Positions 7,989 through 16,652 of a stretch of 46,007 nucleotides of DNA are shown in pieces. The translations under genes and the position numbers were made by a program. The notes below the pieces were generated by a model. The model had not been told where the DNA came from, did no database searches, and worked only from the letters and a program-made list of their open reading frames with translations. Source of the DNA: JBCFBK01 sp038562555 (GTDB lineage Bacteria; Bacteroidota; Bacteroidia; Bacteroidales; Prolixibacteraceae); assembly GCA_038562555.1 (NCBI GenBank), contig JBCFBK010000049.1, positions 1 to 46,007 on the forward strand, given 5' to 3'. Each line of letters starts with the position of its first letter. Position 1 is the stretch's first letter.

Positions 7989-10487
7989 TTAAACCGGTTG
8001 CTCCGGGCGGTTTGATTTTCTTTTTTTCAGTCCCGCCAGAACAACTCCGCCCAACAATACGAGCAGGATTAGCGAACTGGCCAGCGAAACGGTATTTCCC
8101 GCAGCATACGAAGCAGGCTCGAAGCGGAACTCCACCTGATGTTCACCCTCGGGTATGGCCAGAGCCCGAAGCAGGTAATTTACCCTGATGATGTTCACCT
8201 CCTCACCATCAACGAAAGCTTTCCAACCCTTCGGATACCAGATTTCTGAAAAAACAGCAAGGGGTTTTCCGCCGCCTACCGTGGCTTTATATTTAAGATA
8301 ATTTGGCTGGTACTCCTCCAGTGTAACTGATGACTCACGCCCTCCGCCAAATTGAACGTCCTTTAAATCGTCGGCAAAACGGCGGTCAACCAAAGCCTTT
8401 TCGGCCGGATCAAAGTTTCTCAGCGCGGCGATTTCTTCATTGGCATCCTCCACCAACTGCATATCGTCAACAAACCAGGCGTGTCCCAGCGCGTAAGCGT
8501 TTCGAAGCGGCGGACTGTTTGGATCGTAAATAATATATTTTGTATTGAGCATGTTAATCACGGGGAGCGACTGCATGAGTGAATCAATAGTCTCCGGACT
8601 TTTAAATCCGCCAATCAGGGTCTGGATCTCCGGAAACAACTGGTGATCGATCACTTCCTGATAACGCTCCATCTTTGCTCCGTGGTAACCGCCCAGCGAC
8701 TTGTGGAACCACGAGGTGGAGCCATCGTTAAAAACGCTGACGGTGAGGTTGAGTACTCTGAAATCAGGATCCTTGTCTTCCAGGATCAACTGGTCGGCCT
8801 TAGAGGCCTGGAAAGGAGTCTCGACCTTCGATTTCCGTTCAAAGTGGTCGTTGTTCAAGTATTTTTTGTTGACCGGCCACATGTCGGTCAGAATTAGCAG
8901 CACCCAGATCACCAGCGCGTAAGTGGCTTTTAGTTTCTTCATGACAAACAGCCAGATCACCCCGGCAGCCAGGCTTACAAACAACAGGCTCTTAAAGGCA
9001 TCGGTACGGAGCACCATCCGGCGGTCGGCGCGAAGCGCTTCCATCAGTTCATCCGGCCATCCGGCCTCAACCAGCCGGGCATCCGAAGCGCTCCTGAAAT
9101 CGCCGGCAAGCCCGGGTATGAGCACAAAAATCAGTGCCAGTCCGCCAACAATATACCAGGCGTATTTTAATTTCTTCAGCAGCTCTTTCTTATCGATCCG
9201 GTCCAGATACAACTCCCTGACGGCAAGAACCCCCATCAGCGCCATGGCGAATTGCTGGATCACGATAATGTTTTTGACATCCCTGAACTTATTGTATCCG
9301 GGAAAATAATCGATCATGAGATTACTTAGTATGGAAAAATTCTTCCCCAGCGACAGCAGAAACGATACGGCAACAACCGCAACAATCCACCATTTATCGG
9401 GCCCTTTCACCAGAAACAATCCCAAAACAAACAAGAAGCAAAGCACCGCTCCGTAGTAAAAGGGGGCGGCCGATATAGGCTGGCTTCCCCAATACAGGGG
9501 CAATCCGGCACTGATCCGTTTGGCCGCATCCTTCCCCTGGTTTTTCTCAAAGAATTGGTATACTTCAGAATTTTCACCCACCGGCTCGCTCATACCCCCG
9601 CCTTTAAAGCGCGGGATAAAAGCTGTCATTGCCTCACCCAGGTCGTAGCTGTAATCGAGAATGTAGTTTTTATCCAATCCCCCGGTCTGGTTGGCCTGGT
9701 CAATGGTCAGTTCAGATTTTCCACGGGTTGAATACTGCCCGTATTCCCAGGTGGTATAAAGCCGGCCAAAATTCGTTCCCACGGCCAGCAATAATGCAAC
9801 CAGCAGCAAGGCTGATGACGTTAAAAAAGCAGGGAGCATTTTCCCCTGTACTGCCGCTGTCAGATAGCTTAACCCGATCAGTATGACCATAATCCCCGCG
9901 TAGTAGGTCATCTGTGGATGCCCGGCTCCAATCATCAGAGAAATACCAAAAGCCGCCATCACACATCCTGTCAATTTCCGGTTGTTATATGCCAGCCATA
10001 CTCCCGCCACCACCAGTGCCATATACGCCAGGGTATTCACCTTGGAAATATGTCCTACCTGAAGCAAAATAAAAAAATGGGAGGCAAAACCAAAGGTTAA
10101 CGCTCCGGCAAAGCTAAGCCATACGTTAACTTTTAGAACCAGACACAGAATAAAGAAGAATAGAAAGTTTATCACGATCAGATTCACCGGACGCGGAATG
10201 ACATTGATCCATTTTTGAATCACACCAGGTATATTTCCTTTATATACGGTAGAAATCAGGTAAGCCGGCATGCCACCGAAAGCTCTGTTAGTCCATAAAG
10301 CTTCCTTCCCGGTTTCCTGACGGTAGTCAACAAGTTCCTTCGACATCCCCTGAAACATTTGCGAATCCTGCGCCATGAGACGTTTTCCCTCAAGTACAGG
10401 CGACATATAGGTGAAACCAATTAGCAGGAACAAAACAACGGCTGTCAGATAAGGGATGAATTTGCTATAGGCGCCTGGCTGCTTCAT
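7989..10487 (-). CDS. YfhO-family polytopic membrane protein
   Basis: An 832-aa membrane protein with about a dozen hydrophobic helices in residues 10-540, then a soluble extracytoplasmic domain and one last helix near 800-825. Visible YfhO-family features are the GKRLMAQDSQMFQGM loop after the first helix, the AFGGMPAYLIST motif, and late segments KSLGGYHGAKMERYQEVID and YDPNSPPLRNAYALGHAWFV. The C-terminal domain includes EIWYPKGWKAFVDGEEVNIIRVNYLLRALAIPEGEH. Characterised YfhO proteins of Gram-positive bacteria take part in glycosylation of teichoic acids with C-glycosyltransferase-like folds; the role in Bacteroidota is not known, but a lipid-linked sugar transferase is plausible given the divergent flippase next door. 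Confidence 0.88.
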   Translation of the reverse strand: MKQPGAYSKFIPYLTAVVLFLLIGFTYMSPVLEGKRLMAQDSQMFQGMSKELVDYRQETGKEALWTNRAFGGMPAYLISTVYKGNIPGVIQKWINVIPRPVNLIVINFLFFFILCLVLKVNVWLSFAGALTFGFASHFFILLQVGHISKVNTLAYMALVVAGVWLAYNNRKLTGCVMAAFGISLMIGAGHPQMTYYAGIMVILIGLSYLTAAVQGKMLPAFLTSSALLLVALLLAVGTNFGRLYTTWEYGQYSTRGKSELTIDQANQTGGLDKNYILDYSYDLGEAMTAFIPRFKGGGMSEPVGENSEVYQFFEKNQGKDAAKRISAGLPLYWGSQPISAAPFYYGAVLCFLFVLGLFLVKGPDKWWIVAVVAVSFLLSLGKNFSILSNLMIDYFPGYNKFRDVKNIIVIQQFAMALMGVLAVRELYLDRIDKKELLKKLKYAWYIVGGLALIFVLIPGLAGDFRSASDARLVEAGWPDELMEALRADRRMVLRTDAFKSLLFVSLAAGVIWLFVMKKLKATYALVIWVLLILTDMWPVNKKYLNNDHFERKSKVETPFQASKADQLILEDKDPDFRVLNLTVSVFNDGSTSWFHKSLGGYHGAKMERYQEVIDHQLFPEIQTLIGGFKSPETIDSLMQSLPVINMLNTKYIIYDPNSPPLRNAYALGHAWFVDDMQLVEDANEEIAALRNFDPAEKALVDRRFADDLKDVQFGGGRESSVTLEEYQPNYLKYKATVGGGKPLAVFSEIWYPKGWKAFVDGEEVNIIRVNYLLRALAIPEGEHQVEFRFEPASYAAGNTVSLASSLILLVLLGGVVLAGLKKRKSNRPEQPV

Positions 10488-10643
10488 ATCAGGGATACAC
10501 TTAAATGATTACTTTTACATTTTGAAACGAAGATAAAAAACATACATCATATTCTTGTTGATCTGCCATGATGAACACGTCAACAGAAAATAAGGCCTGA
10601 AAAAGTACAAAAATAATCCAAATTAAATCAATTGCTAATTTTT

Positions 10644-12128
10644 ATGGGCATCATCATAAAACAATCGCTTAAAGGAGGTTTATGGACTTATATAGGCGTG
10701 CTTATTGGATTTGTCACAACTTCGTATCTCTATACCGAATACCTGACTCCGGAAGTTGTAGGCTTATTTGGACTATTGATAGCTATTTCAACACTCACCA
10801 GTCAGCTTTCCCTCCTCGGCATGGGCGGCGTTACAGCACGGCTGTTCCCTCATTTCAGAGATCCGGGCAAGGAGCACAACGGCTTCTTGTTTATCGCGTT
10901 GGTGGTGCTGACCGCAGGATTTTTACTTTTTCTGGCGGCCTATTATACGTTTAAAGGTGTGCTGATTGAAACAAACCTCGAAAAATCACGTCTTTTTGCC
11001 GACTATGTTTATTTGCTGATCCCGCTTACCCTGTTTTCCCTTATTTTTAATTTTCTTGACACTTACAATAAACTGCTGTACAACGCGGTTTTGGGAACCT
11101 TCCTGCAGGAATTCCTTCAACGATCCTTAATTTTCGCCGCGGTTATCCTGTATATTTTCAGGCTGCTTACGTTGAATCAACTAATCATAGCCTTTACAAC
11201 AGCCGTCTGCCTGAAAGGGGTGATCCTTTTCATTTATTTACTTTCCCGCGGAGAGATCCATTTGCTTCCAAAGCCGGGGTTTATCGATAAAAAGCTAAAA
11301 AAGGAGATGCTCGATGTCGCGCTTTTTTCGATTATCGGGGGGATGGGAGCCATGCTTGTTTTCAGCATCGACAAGATCGTTGTGAATCAAATGCTCGACC
11401 TGAAGAATACCGGGGTTTACACAATAGCCTTTTATTTCGGAGCACTCGTCATTATTCCTTCCCGCCCGTTATTAAAGATATCGGGAACGCTCATCGCCGA
11501 CGCCTGGTACAGGAACGACCTCGGCCAGATCCGAAGTATTTATTATAAAAGCTGTATCAACCAGTTCATTATCGGCGGATTTCTGTTTCTGGGAATCTGG
11601 GCAAATATCGACAACATTCTGACCATTCTCGGAGAAGATTACCTGCAATCGAAATGGGTGATCTTCTTTATCGGATCGGGTTATTTGTTCGACATGATGA
11701 CCGGGGCGAATGCTCAGGTCATCGCCTTTTCCAAATATTACCGGATTTCCTTATTATTTATCGTTATTTTGATCGGTATTGTCTTGTTCCTCCTGGCCGC
11801 TTTAATCCCCGTTTGGGGGATAACCGGCGCTGCCGTGGCTATTGCAGGAGGGCTGTTTCTGAATAACCTGATGCGATATATTTTCCTGTACAGGAAATAC
11901 CAGTTGCAACCTTTTAACTTCAAATTTATCGTGATTGGTCTGTTTTACATGTTGGTGTTTTTCCTCACAAACCTGATTCAGCAACAAGAACTGTATGTCG
12001 ACCTGTTCTTGCGGAGTATTCTTATTACTATATTCACAACTTTATTTTTTTGGATTATACCATTGTCAGAAGATATTACAATAATGAAGAATACATTGGT
12101 TTTATATCTTCAAAAAAAATTAAAATAG
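10644..12128 (+). CDS. Polysaccharide flippase (Wzx/MurJ-like, MOP superfamily)
   Basis: Likely flips undecaprenyl-linked oligosaccharide units across the inner membrane for surface-polysaccharide assembly. The protein is about 494 aa with 12 to 14 hydrophobic helices and the N-terminal pattern SLKGGLWTYIGVLIGFVTTSYLYTEYLTPEVVGLFGLL seen in oligosaccharide flippases. A second conserved unit around SIDKIVVNQMLDLKNTGVYTIAFYFG mirrors the N-terminal half, as expected for this fold. The frame is open from a TTG at 10632, but the ATG at 10644 (MGIIIKQSLK) matches the usual start. It is divergent from the YfhO gene across a 156-bp gap and leads the FkbM and DUF268 genes. No Wzy polymerase is visible in the window. 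Confidence 0.85.
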   Translation: MGIIIKQSLKGGLWTYIGVLIGFVTTSYLYTEYLTPEVVGLFGLLIAISTLTSQLSLLGMGGVTARLFPHFRDPGKEHNGFLFIALVVLTAGFLLFLAAYYTFKGVLIETNLEKSRLFADYVYLLIPLTLFSLIFNFLDTYNKLLYNAVLGTFLQEFLQRSLIFAAVILYIFRLLTLNQLIIAFTTAVCLKGVILFIYLLSRGEIHLLPKPGFIDKKLKKEMLDVALFSIIGGMGAMLVFSIDKIVVNQMLDLKNTGVYTIAFYFGALVIIPSRPLLKISGTLIADAWYRNDLGQIRSIYYKSCINQFIIGGFLFLGIWANIDNILTILGEDYLQSKWVIFFIGSGYLFDMMTGANAQVIAFSKYYRISLLFIVILIGIVLFLLAALIPVWGITGAAVAIAGGLFLNNLMRYIFLYRKYQLQPFNFKFIVIGLFYMLVFFLTNLIQQQELYVDLFLRSILITIFTTLFFWIIPLSEDITIMKNTLVLYLQKKLK

Positions 12129-12139
12129 TGTCCGGACTT

Positions 12140-12946
12140 ATGATTAAACCGTTATTATTTAAAGCTTTCAGTGCATTCGCAGGTAAAATGAGATACCAAA
12201 GGTTATTTGAGCTGTTACTTCGGCTGTCGCTGAAAGGGATGAATATAGGCTCAGTGGCAGGGCCCGCTAAATCGGGCGAAAGGGCCGCCTTGAAATATAT
12301 CCGTAATCAATTAACCGATCAGGGCAAACTGGTCTTGTTTGACGTGGGAGCTAACATTGGAGATTATACCCTACTGCTCAAAGAAATCTTCGACAAAAAT
12401 GCGATGGTTCATTCCTTTGAACCGGCCAAAAAAACATTTGATACGCTGAAATCCAATTTATCGGGTCTGCGTGATATCAGCCTATATCACTTTGGACTTG
12501 GAGATAAGGCCGCCCGCTTAACCTTATACGGCACCCCGTCAGCCTCCTCAATGGCCAGCGTTTATCCGAGAAGGCTGGAGCACCATCATATCACCATGAG
12601 CGAGACCGAAGATATTGAGATCAGGACCGTTGATGATTTCTGCCAGGAACATGGCATTAACCATATCCACCTGCTGAAGCTTGATGTTGAAGGACACGAA
12701 ATCAACGTATTAAAAGGGGCTTCCCGCATGATAAAATCAGGGAATGTCGATTTTATTCAATTTGAATTTGGAGGCACCGATATTGATTCAAGGGTTTTCT
12801 TCCAGGATTTTTATTACCTGCTGAAAGATCAATACAACCTCTACCGCGTGGTAAAAGATGGACTTTTTCAGCTCGGAGCTTATTCTGAAATCTACGAAGC
12901 TTTTATGGCAACAATCTATGTGGCTGAAAGAAAGGGCCTGGGTTAA
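12140..12946 (+). CDS. FkbM-family methyltransferase
   Basis: A class I SAM-dependent methyltransferase of the FkbM type, probably O-methylating a sugar of the surface glycan. Key signatures are the AdoMet loop LVLFDVGANIGDYTLLL, the VHSFEPAKKTFDTLKSNL strand-helix, and the LLKLDVEGHEINVLKGA motif with the FkbM-typical acidic-histidine cluster, followed by FIQFEFGG. The frame remains open upstream to 12050 inside the flippase gene, but the first 30 residues there are a shadow of the flippase; I start at the ATG at 12140, 11 bp after the flippase stop, giving 268 aa. The acceptor sugar cannot be inferred. Confidence 0.88.
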   Translation: MIKPLLFKAFSAFAGKMRYQRLFELLLRLSLKGMNIGSVAGPAKSGERAALKYIRNQLTDQGKLVLFDVGANIGDYTLLLKEIFDKNAMVHSFEPAKKTFDTLKSNLSGLRDISLYHFGLGDKAARLTLYGTPSASSMASVYPRRLEHHHITMSETEDIEIRTVDDFCQEHGINHIHLLKLDVEGHEINVLKGASRMIKSGNVDFIQFEFGGTDIDSRVFFQDFYYLLKDQYNLYRVVKDGLFQLGAYSEIYEAFMATIYVAERKGLG

Positions 12947-12994
12947 CCACTCATTACAAAAAGAGAATACGCAAACGACTCAAAAATACAAGGT

Positions 12995-13783
12995 ATGAAG
13001 AACGCGCTGATCCGGATTTATCTGCTTTCCAAATTTCTGGGGTTTGATCCGTTAGTCTTAGTCACAAACTTAAAGGGTATCCGTTTTTATATCCACGATT
13101 TTTTACAATTAAAAAAACAAAAAGGAACCGACACCAGATTTAATTTTGGGCGAAAATATCCAATACTCCATGAGCGATATACGGAGTCGGGTAAAATGTC
13201 AGGGCATTATTTTCAGCAGGATTTGTTGGTTGCCCAAAAAATATTTGAAAAAAATCCGGACCGGCATATCGACATCGGATCCAGAATGGACGGATTTGTT
13301 GCACATTTGGCTGTATTCAGAAAAGTGGAAGTAATCGATATCAGAGACCAGCTTACCAGGGTGAGGAACGTCCTGTTTCGTCAAGCGGACCTGATGCAGT
13401 TGCCTGACGATTTGATTAACTGCTGTGATTCCGTTTCATCCCTTCACGTCATCGAACATTTTGGACTGGGCCGGTACGGCGATCCGATCGACTATTACGG
13501 ACACCTGAAGGCGATTGATAACATTGCGAAAATTCTAAAACCGGGCGGGAAATTCTATTTTTCTGTTCCGATCGGGCAACAGCGGATTGAATTCAACGCC
13601 CACCGGGTCTTTAGTATAAGCTATTTACTGGAAATACTCCAGCCCTCGTTCATGCTCGAGAGTTTCTCGTATGTGAACGACAAATGGACACTGTTTGAAA
13701 ATATTGAACTGGATCAAAACATGGTCGATACGAATTGTGGTTGTCATTATGGCTGCGGTATATTCGAGTTGACCAAAAAATAA
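12995..13783 (+). CDS. DUF268 protein (putative methyltransferase-like)
   Basis: A 262-aa protein of the DUF268 family, often found in surface-polysaccharide clusters. The diagnostic stretch is RHIDIGSRMDGFVAHLAVF, then VSSLHVIEHFGLGRYGDPIDYYGHLKAI and LKPGGKFYFSVPIGQQRIEFNAHRVF. The last part resembles the post-core strand of class I methyltransferases, so a SAM-dependent role is plausible but unproven. It is the third gene of the plus-strand run after the flippase and FkbM genes and ends 20 bp from a convergent gene. The C-terminal motif DTNCGCHYGCGIFEL is rich in cysteines and may bind metal; that last point is only a guess. Confidence 0.82.
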   Translation: MKNALIRIYLLSKFLGFDPLVLVTNLKGIRFYIHDFLQLKKQKGTDTRFNFGRKYPILHERYTESGKMSGHYFQQDLLVAQKIFEKNPDRHIDIGSRMDGFVAHLAVFRKVEVIDIRDQLTRVRNVLFRQADLMQLPDDLINCCDSVSSLHVIEHFGLGRYGDPIDYYGHLKAIDNIAKILKPGGKFYFSVPIGQQRIEFNAHRVFSISYLLEILQPSFMLESFSYVNDKWTLFENIELDQNMVDTNCGCHYGCGIFELTKK

Positions 13784-13803
13784 AACGCCTGTGTTGCCGG
13801 AAG

Positions 13804-14442
13804 CTACAACTCTGCCCGGATAATATCATGCTCAACCGACACCTTGTATTTTGGATTTTTAGTCAGGATGTAGGATTTCACTTCTTCATAAGTCGGGTAA
13901 TCGTTTTTACCGGTAAATTCCCGGGCGTCATCGATCAGGATCACATGGTCCAGTTTTTTGGAGAAAACCGCATCCAGTTCTTTCCATATAGGGCAATTTG
14001 ATGAGCCTTTTGCCGTAAATCCTCCGGAATAATGCCCGTCGAGCCAAAAGATGGCCGGCTCATCCAGCTCTTTAATAACCTCTCCAATCTTTTCGCCGCT
14101 GTCACCGTGAATGATCCGGATATGGCTGTATTTCCTGAACTTCCTTGCAGCCCGTTCATACAACCGGTCTGCAAGCTCGATCGAATAGATCTTCTTAAAA
14201 TTCCTTTTTTGAGCCGACACCATATACCCCAGGTAAGTCCCCGTCTCAACCAGCATCTTACATCCGTATTTTCGCTGATATTCACGGATAATTTTTTGTT
14301 TGACAACCGGATGCGGTGGGATCGGGCATCCCTGCTTTTCCCAATCCCGGATGATCCCCTCCGGGAAATGATTGTATCTGAACTCCACGATCCGGTAACG
14401 GATCTCGTCAGGAAGCAACTTCTTTATTCTTTTCTTCAGCAT
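13804..14442 (-). CDS. Class I methyltransferase-like protein of a surface-glycan cluster
   Basis: A 212-aa protein with a Rossmann-type methyltransferase layout: KMLVETGTYLGYMVSAQ as the likely AdoMet-binding loop, IYSIELADRLYERAARKF as the second strand with the acidic residue for ribose, IRIIHGDSGEKI, FWLDGHYSGGFTAK and VILIDDAREF. The WLDGHYSGG and IDDAR motifs resemble the TylF/CmcI-type O-methyltransferases, where acidic residues bind a metal ion. It begins 28 bp after the fucosyltransferase gene on the same strand, so a role in decorating the same glycan is likely. It converges with the DUF268 gene across 20 bp with no visible terminator. Confidence 0.7.
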   Translation of the reverse strand: MLKKRIKKLLPDEIRYRIVEFRYNHFPEGIIRDWEKQGCPIPPHPVVKQKIIREYQRKYGCKMLVETGTYLGYMVSAQKRNFKKIYSIELADRLYERAARKFRKYSHIRIIHGDSGEKIGEVIKELDEPAIFWLDGHYSGGFTAKGSSNCPIWKELDAVFSKKLDHVILIDDAREFTGKNDYPTYEEVKSYILTKNPKYKVSVEHDIIRAEL

Positions 14443-14470
14443 TTTCGGAATTTTTCAATTAAAACGACAA

Positions 14471-15328
14471 TCATATTTCTGGCACGCAGATCCAGTCTGA
14501 CGGCATGGAACCATAGGTCAGAAAGACGCTTTCCGGGTAAATAACTGTTTTGTCCGGATTGTTGTTCAGCCAGGCTGCCCACCACGAAAAAGTACTGTTG
14601 GCCATGATATTATGCCTGCACCGGCTCATCAGCATCATATCTTTCCAGGCATTTTCCGGCTTATTATTCTCAACGAACACCACCCGGCCGGGAAAAGAAA
14701 GCGACTTTTTGCACCAACCCATGTCATCCGAAAAGACAAAGAAAACCAAATTATTCTTTTTTGCCGTTAAAATTTTCTGCGCTTCCTCATAATAAGACGG
14801 CGGGCACATGGGGAAGGCTTTGGGAAATTTTTTGTAATCACCTCTTCTCACATGCACAGCAACAGACTCCGTCCCCAGGATCAGATGAAGCATTTCCTTC
14901 TCCTGTACATTTAGTTCATCCTTAAAGGTATAAGCCTGCCTGATCTCCTCCTGAACATCCCGAAAGTACTTTTCTTCATTCCAGAAGCCTTCCAGATAAA
15001 CATCTTTCAGCGACTTATAATCGTCCGGGTCAATATCCTTCCAGTACTGATAGGCGTGATGCCTTATTCCCCGCAAGCGTCTCAGCAGCCGCTGATGAAG
15101 CCGGTAACCTACGTCGGCATATTTCAGCGAGACTGAAGGAGGCACACTGTCTTTCTGCAGATCAATGTTGAAAACCCGATCAATTTCCCTGCCGTTGTGA
15201 ACATTCCAGTGATAGGTGGAAATGTCCAGTTTCACATTCGCCGCGCCGTGCCAGTACTGCATCTGCCTGAAAAAGGCATATTGAAACATCTGGTTGCCAA
15301 GTCCGCTTCTTAATCGTATAATGATCAT
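14471..15328 (-). CDS. Alpha-1,2-fucosyltransferase-like glycosyltransferase (GT11)
   Basis: Likely transfers a deoxyhexose such as fucose from GDP-fucose onto a galactose of the surface polysaccharide. The GT11 signatures are clear: N-terminal IIRLRSGLGNQMFQYAFFRQM, the nucleotide-sugar-binding VAVHVRRGDYKK with the HxRRxD core, VFFVFSDDMGWCKKSL, and C-terminal NSTFSWWAAWLN. The length of 285 aa is normal for this family. It is a soluble enzyme with no signal peptide. No GDP-fucose synthesis genes (gmd, fcl) are in the window. It follows the GT4 gene after a 61-bp spacer carrying a GTCGTAA-type heptad repeat. Confidence 0.9.
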   Translation of the reverse strand: MIIIRLRSGLGNQMFQYAFFRQMQYWHGAANVKLDISTYHWNVHNGREIDRVFNIDLQKDSVPPSVSLKYADVGYRLHQRLLRRLRGIRHHAYQYWKDIDPDDYKSLKDVYLEGFWNEEKYFRDVQEEIRQAYTFKDELNVQEKEMLHLILGTESVAVHVRRGDYKKFPKAFPMCPPSYYEEAQKILTAKKNNLVFFVFSDDMGWCKKSLSFPGRVVFVENNKPENAWKDMMLMSRCRHNIMANSTFSWWAAWLNNNPDKTVIYPESVFLTYGSMPSDWICVPEI

Positions 15329-15346
15329 GGTTGAAAATTGTATCTG

Positions 15347-15370
15347 GTCGTAAGTAATTAGTTGTAAGAC
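15347..15370. repeat. Short heptad repeat (GTCGTAA family)
   Basis: Three consecutive seven-base units start at 15347, 15354 and 15361 (GTCGTAA, GTAATTA, GTTGTAA), in the gap between the GT4 and fucosyltransferase genes. They are the same word as at 3018-3045 and 32536-32570. Confidence 0.65.
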
Positions 15371-15389
15371 TGGAAAAAACTTTACACTG

Positions 15390-16526
15390 CTAAAAGAAAT
15401 TTTCGGCGGGGAGGTATTTTTTTATATGCTCCAGATACGCTTCGGCCTTTTGGGCAATCGAAAATCCTTCCACCGATTGCAGCGTTTTGTCCCTCATTTT
15501 TTTCCGCTCAACCTCAGAAAGCTGCATAGCCTGAACCAGCTTTTGACCGATTGATGCTTCACTCGCCGCATCACATAAAAACCCGTTCTCTCCATCACGG
15601 ATAATGCCGTCAATCCCTTCATTCCGGGCCCCGATCGTAATGCATCCGCAGGCCATCGCTTCCAGGTAAACCAGTCCCAGTGTCTCATCGTAACTGGGAA
15701 GTATAAACAGATCGCTTTCCCGCAGTTCCCGGATCACCTCGTCCCGGCTCAACTCACCTGTAAACCTGACCTTCCCGGCAATACCCAGGTCATGGCTCAT
15801 CCCTTTCAGCCGCTGCTCTTCGTCGCCGTTACCAACGACTACATACTCCCACCCGCTTCCGCTGTTCATCTTAGCTAAAACCTGAAGCACTTTGTCAATC
15901 TGCTTCCGCTTAATAAGCCGGCAAACCGAAATAATCCGGTTTGCCGACCGCGAGACGGTCTGCCGGTTGTTTGCCAGATACTCGCCGGGTATGCCCGACA
16001 ATGCCAGAAAAGTCCGGTCGCTGCATTCAGGGAAGCGGTCCGTAAAAAGTTTCAGATAAGCATGCGACCGGCATGCAAACCCCGAAGCATGCCTGAAAAC
16101 CCTTTTCTGAAGCCAGCGATGAAAACTGTTTTCGGCAAGCCTCACATCCGACATATGGATGCCGATAATCAGCGGAACATCAAGCTTTTTTGCAAGACTG
16201 TAAAACGGAAAGTACGCGTTATATAAATGGCAGATCAGCACATCCGGTTTCATGGGAAGGCTTTTGATAAGTTTTCTCCGACTATACCAGCTCATCTTCA
16301 ACAAGGGGATCCGAAGTGGTTTTATAAATTCCACCTCGATCTGATCGCCGATTCTGAATTCCGGATTAGCAGGAAATGGCTCCCGCTCGTAGGCGTAATG
16401 CGGCCTGACAACCTTTACCCTGTGCCCGGCGTTACTCCAGGCCACAGCAAACTCCCTTAAAGCGCCGGAGGTATATCTGGCTTCGCTGTCGTACGGGAAA
16501 AGTTGTGTGATGAGCAGAATATTCAT
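15390..16526 (-). CDS. Glycosyltransferase family 4 (GT-B fold)
   Basis: A 378-aa retaining glycosyltransferase of the GT4 type, probably adding a sugar to the surface-polysaccharide repeat unit at the cytoplasmic face. The N-terminal domain begins NILLITQLFPYDSEARYTSGALREFA; the C-terminal nucleotide-sugar domain has ISVCRLIKRKQID, VVGNGDEEQRL, and the E-x7-E motif in DETLGLVYLEAMACG. The linker GIPGEYLANN and the hydrophobic-basic N-terminal surface suit peripheral membrane binding. Donor and acceptor cannot be read. It is the first gene of a minus-strand trio with the fucosyltransferase and methyltransferase, preceded by a 126-bp gap that probably contains its promoter. Confidence 0.9.
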   Translation of the reverse strand: MNILLITQLFPYDSEARYTSGALREFAVAWSNAGHRVKVVRPHYAYEREPFPANPEFRIGDQIEVEFIKPLRIPLLKMSWYSRRKLIKSLPMKPDVLICHLYNAYFPFYSLAKKLDVPLIIGIHMSDVRLAENSFHRWLQKRVFRHASGFACRSHAYLKLFTDRFPECSDRTFLALSGIPGEYLANNRQTVSRSANRIISVCRLIKRKQIDKVLQVLAKMNSGSGWEYVVVGNGDEEQRLKGMSHDLGIAGKVRFTGELSRDEVIRELRESDLFILPSYDETLGLVYLEAMACGCITIGARNEGIDGIIRDGENGFLCDAASEASIGQKLVQAMQLSEVERKKMRDKTLQSVEGFSIAQKAEAYLEHIKKYLPAENFF

Positions 16527-16652
16527 TCTCTGAATAACATATTAAGGCGTCCGCGTTATTTCGCAACAACTGCGCCAAATTTATTTCAAAAAATGATCAA
16601 TCGCAACAACCGGCGAATCCTCAGATCTATTTAACCGGATTGGGTAATTTCG

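Noticed and set aside
13784..13803. Bidirectional terminator between the convergent DUF268 and methyltransferase genes
   Set aside because: The 20-bp gap has no stem-loop.
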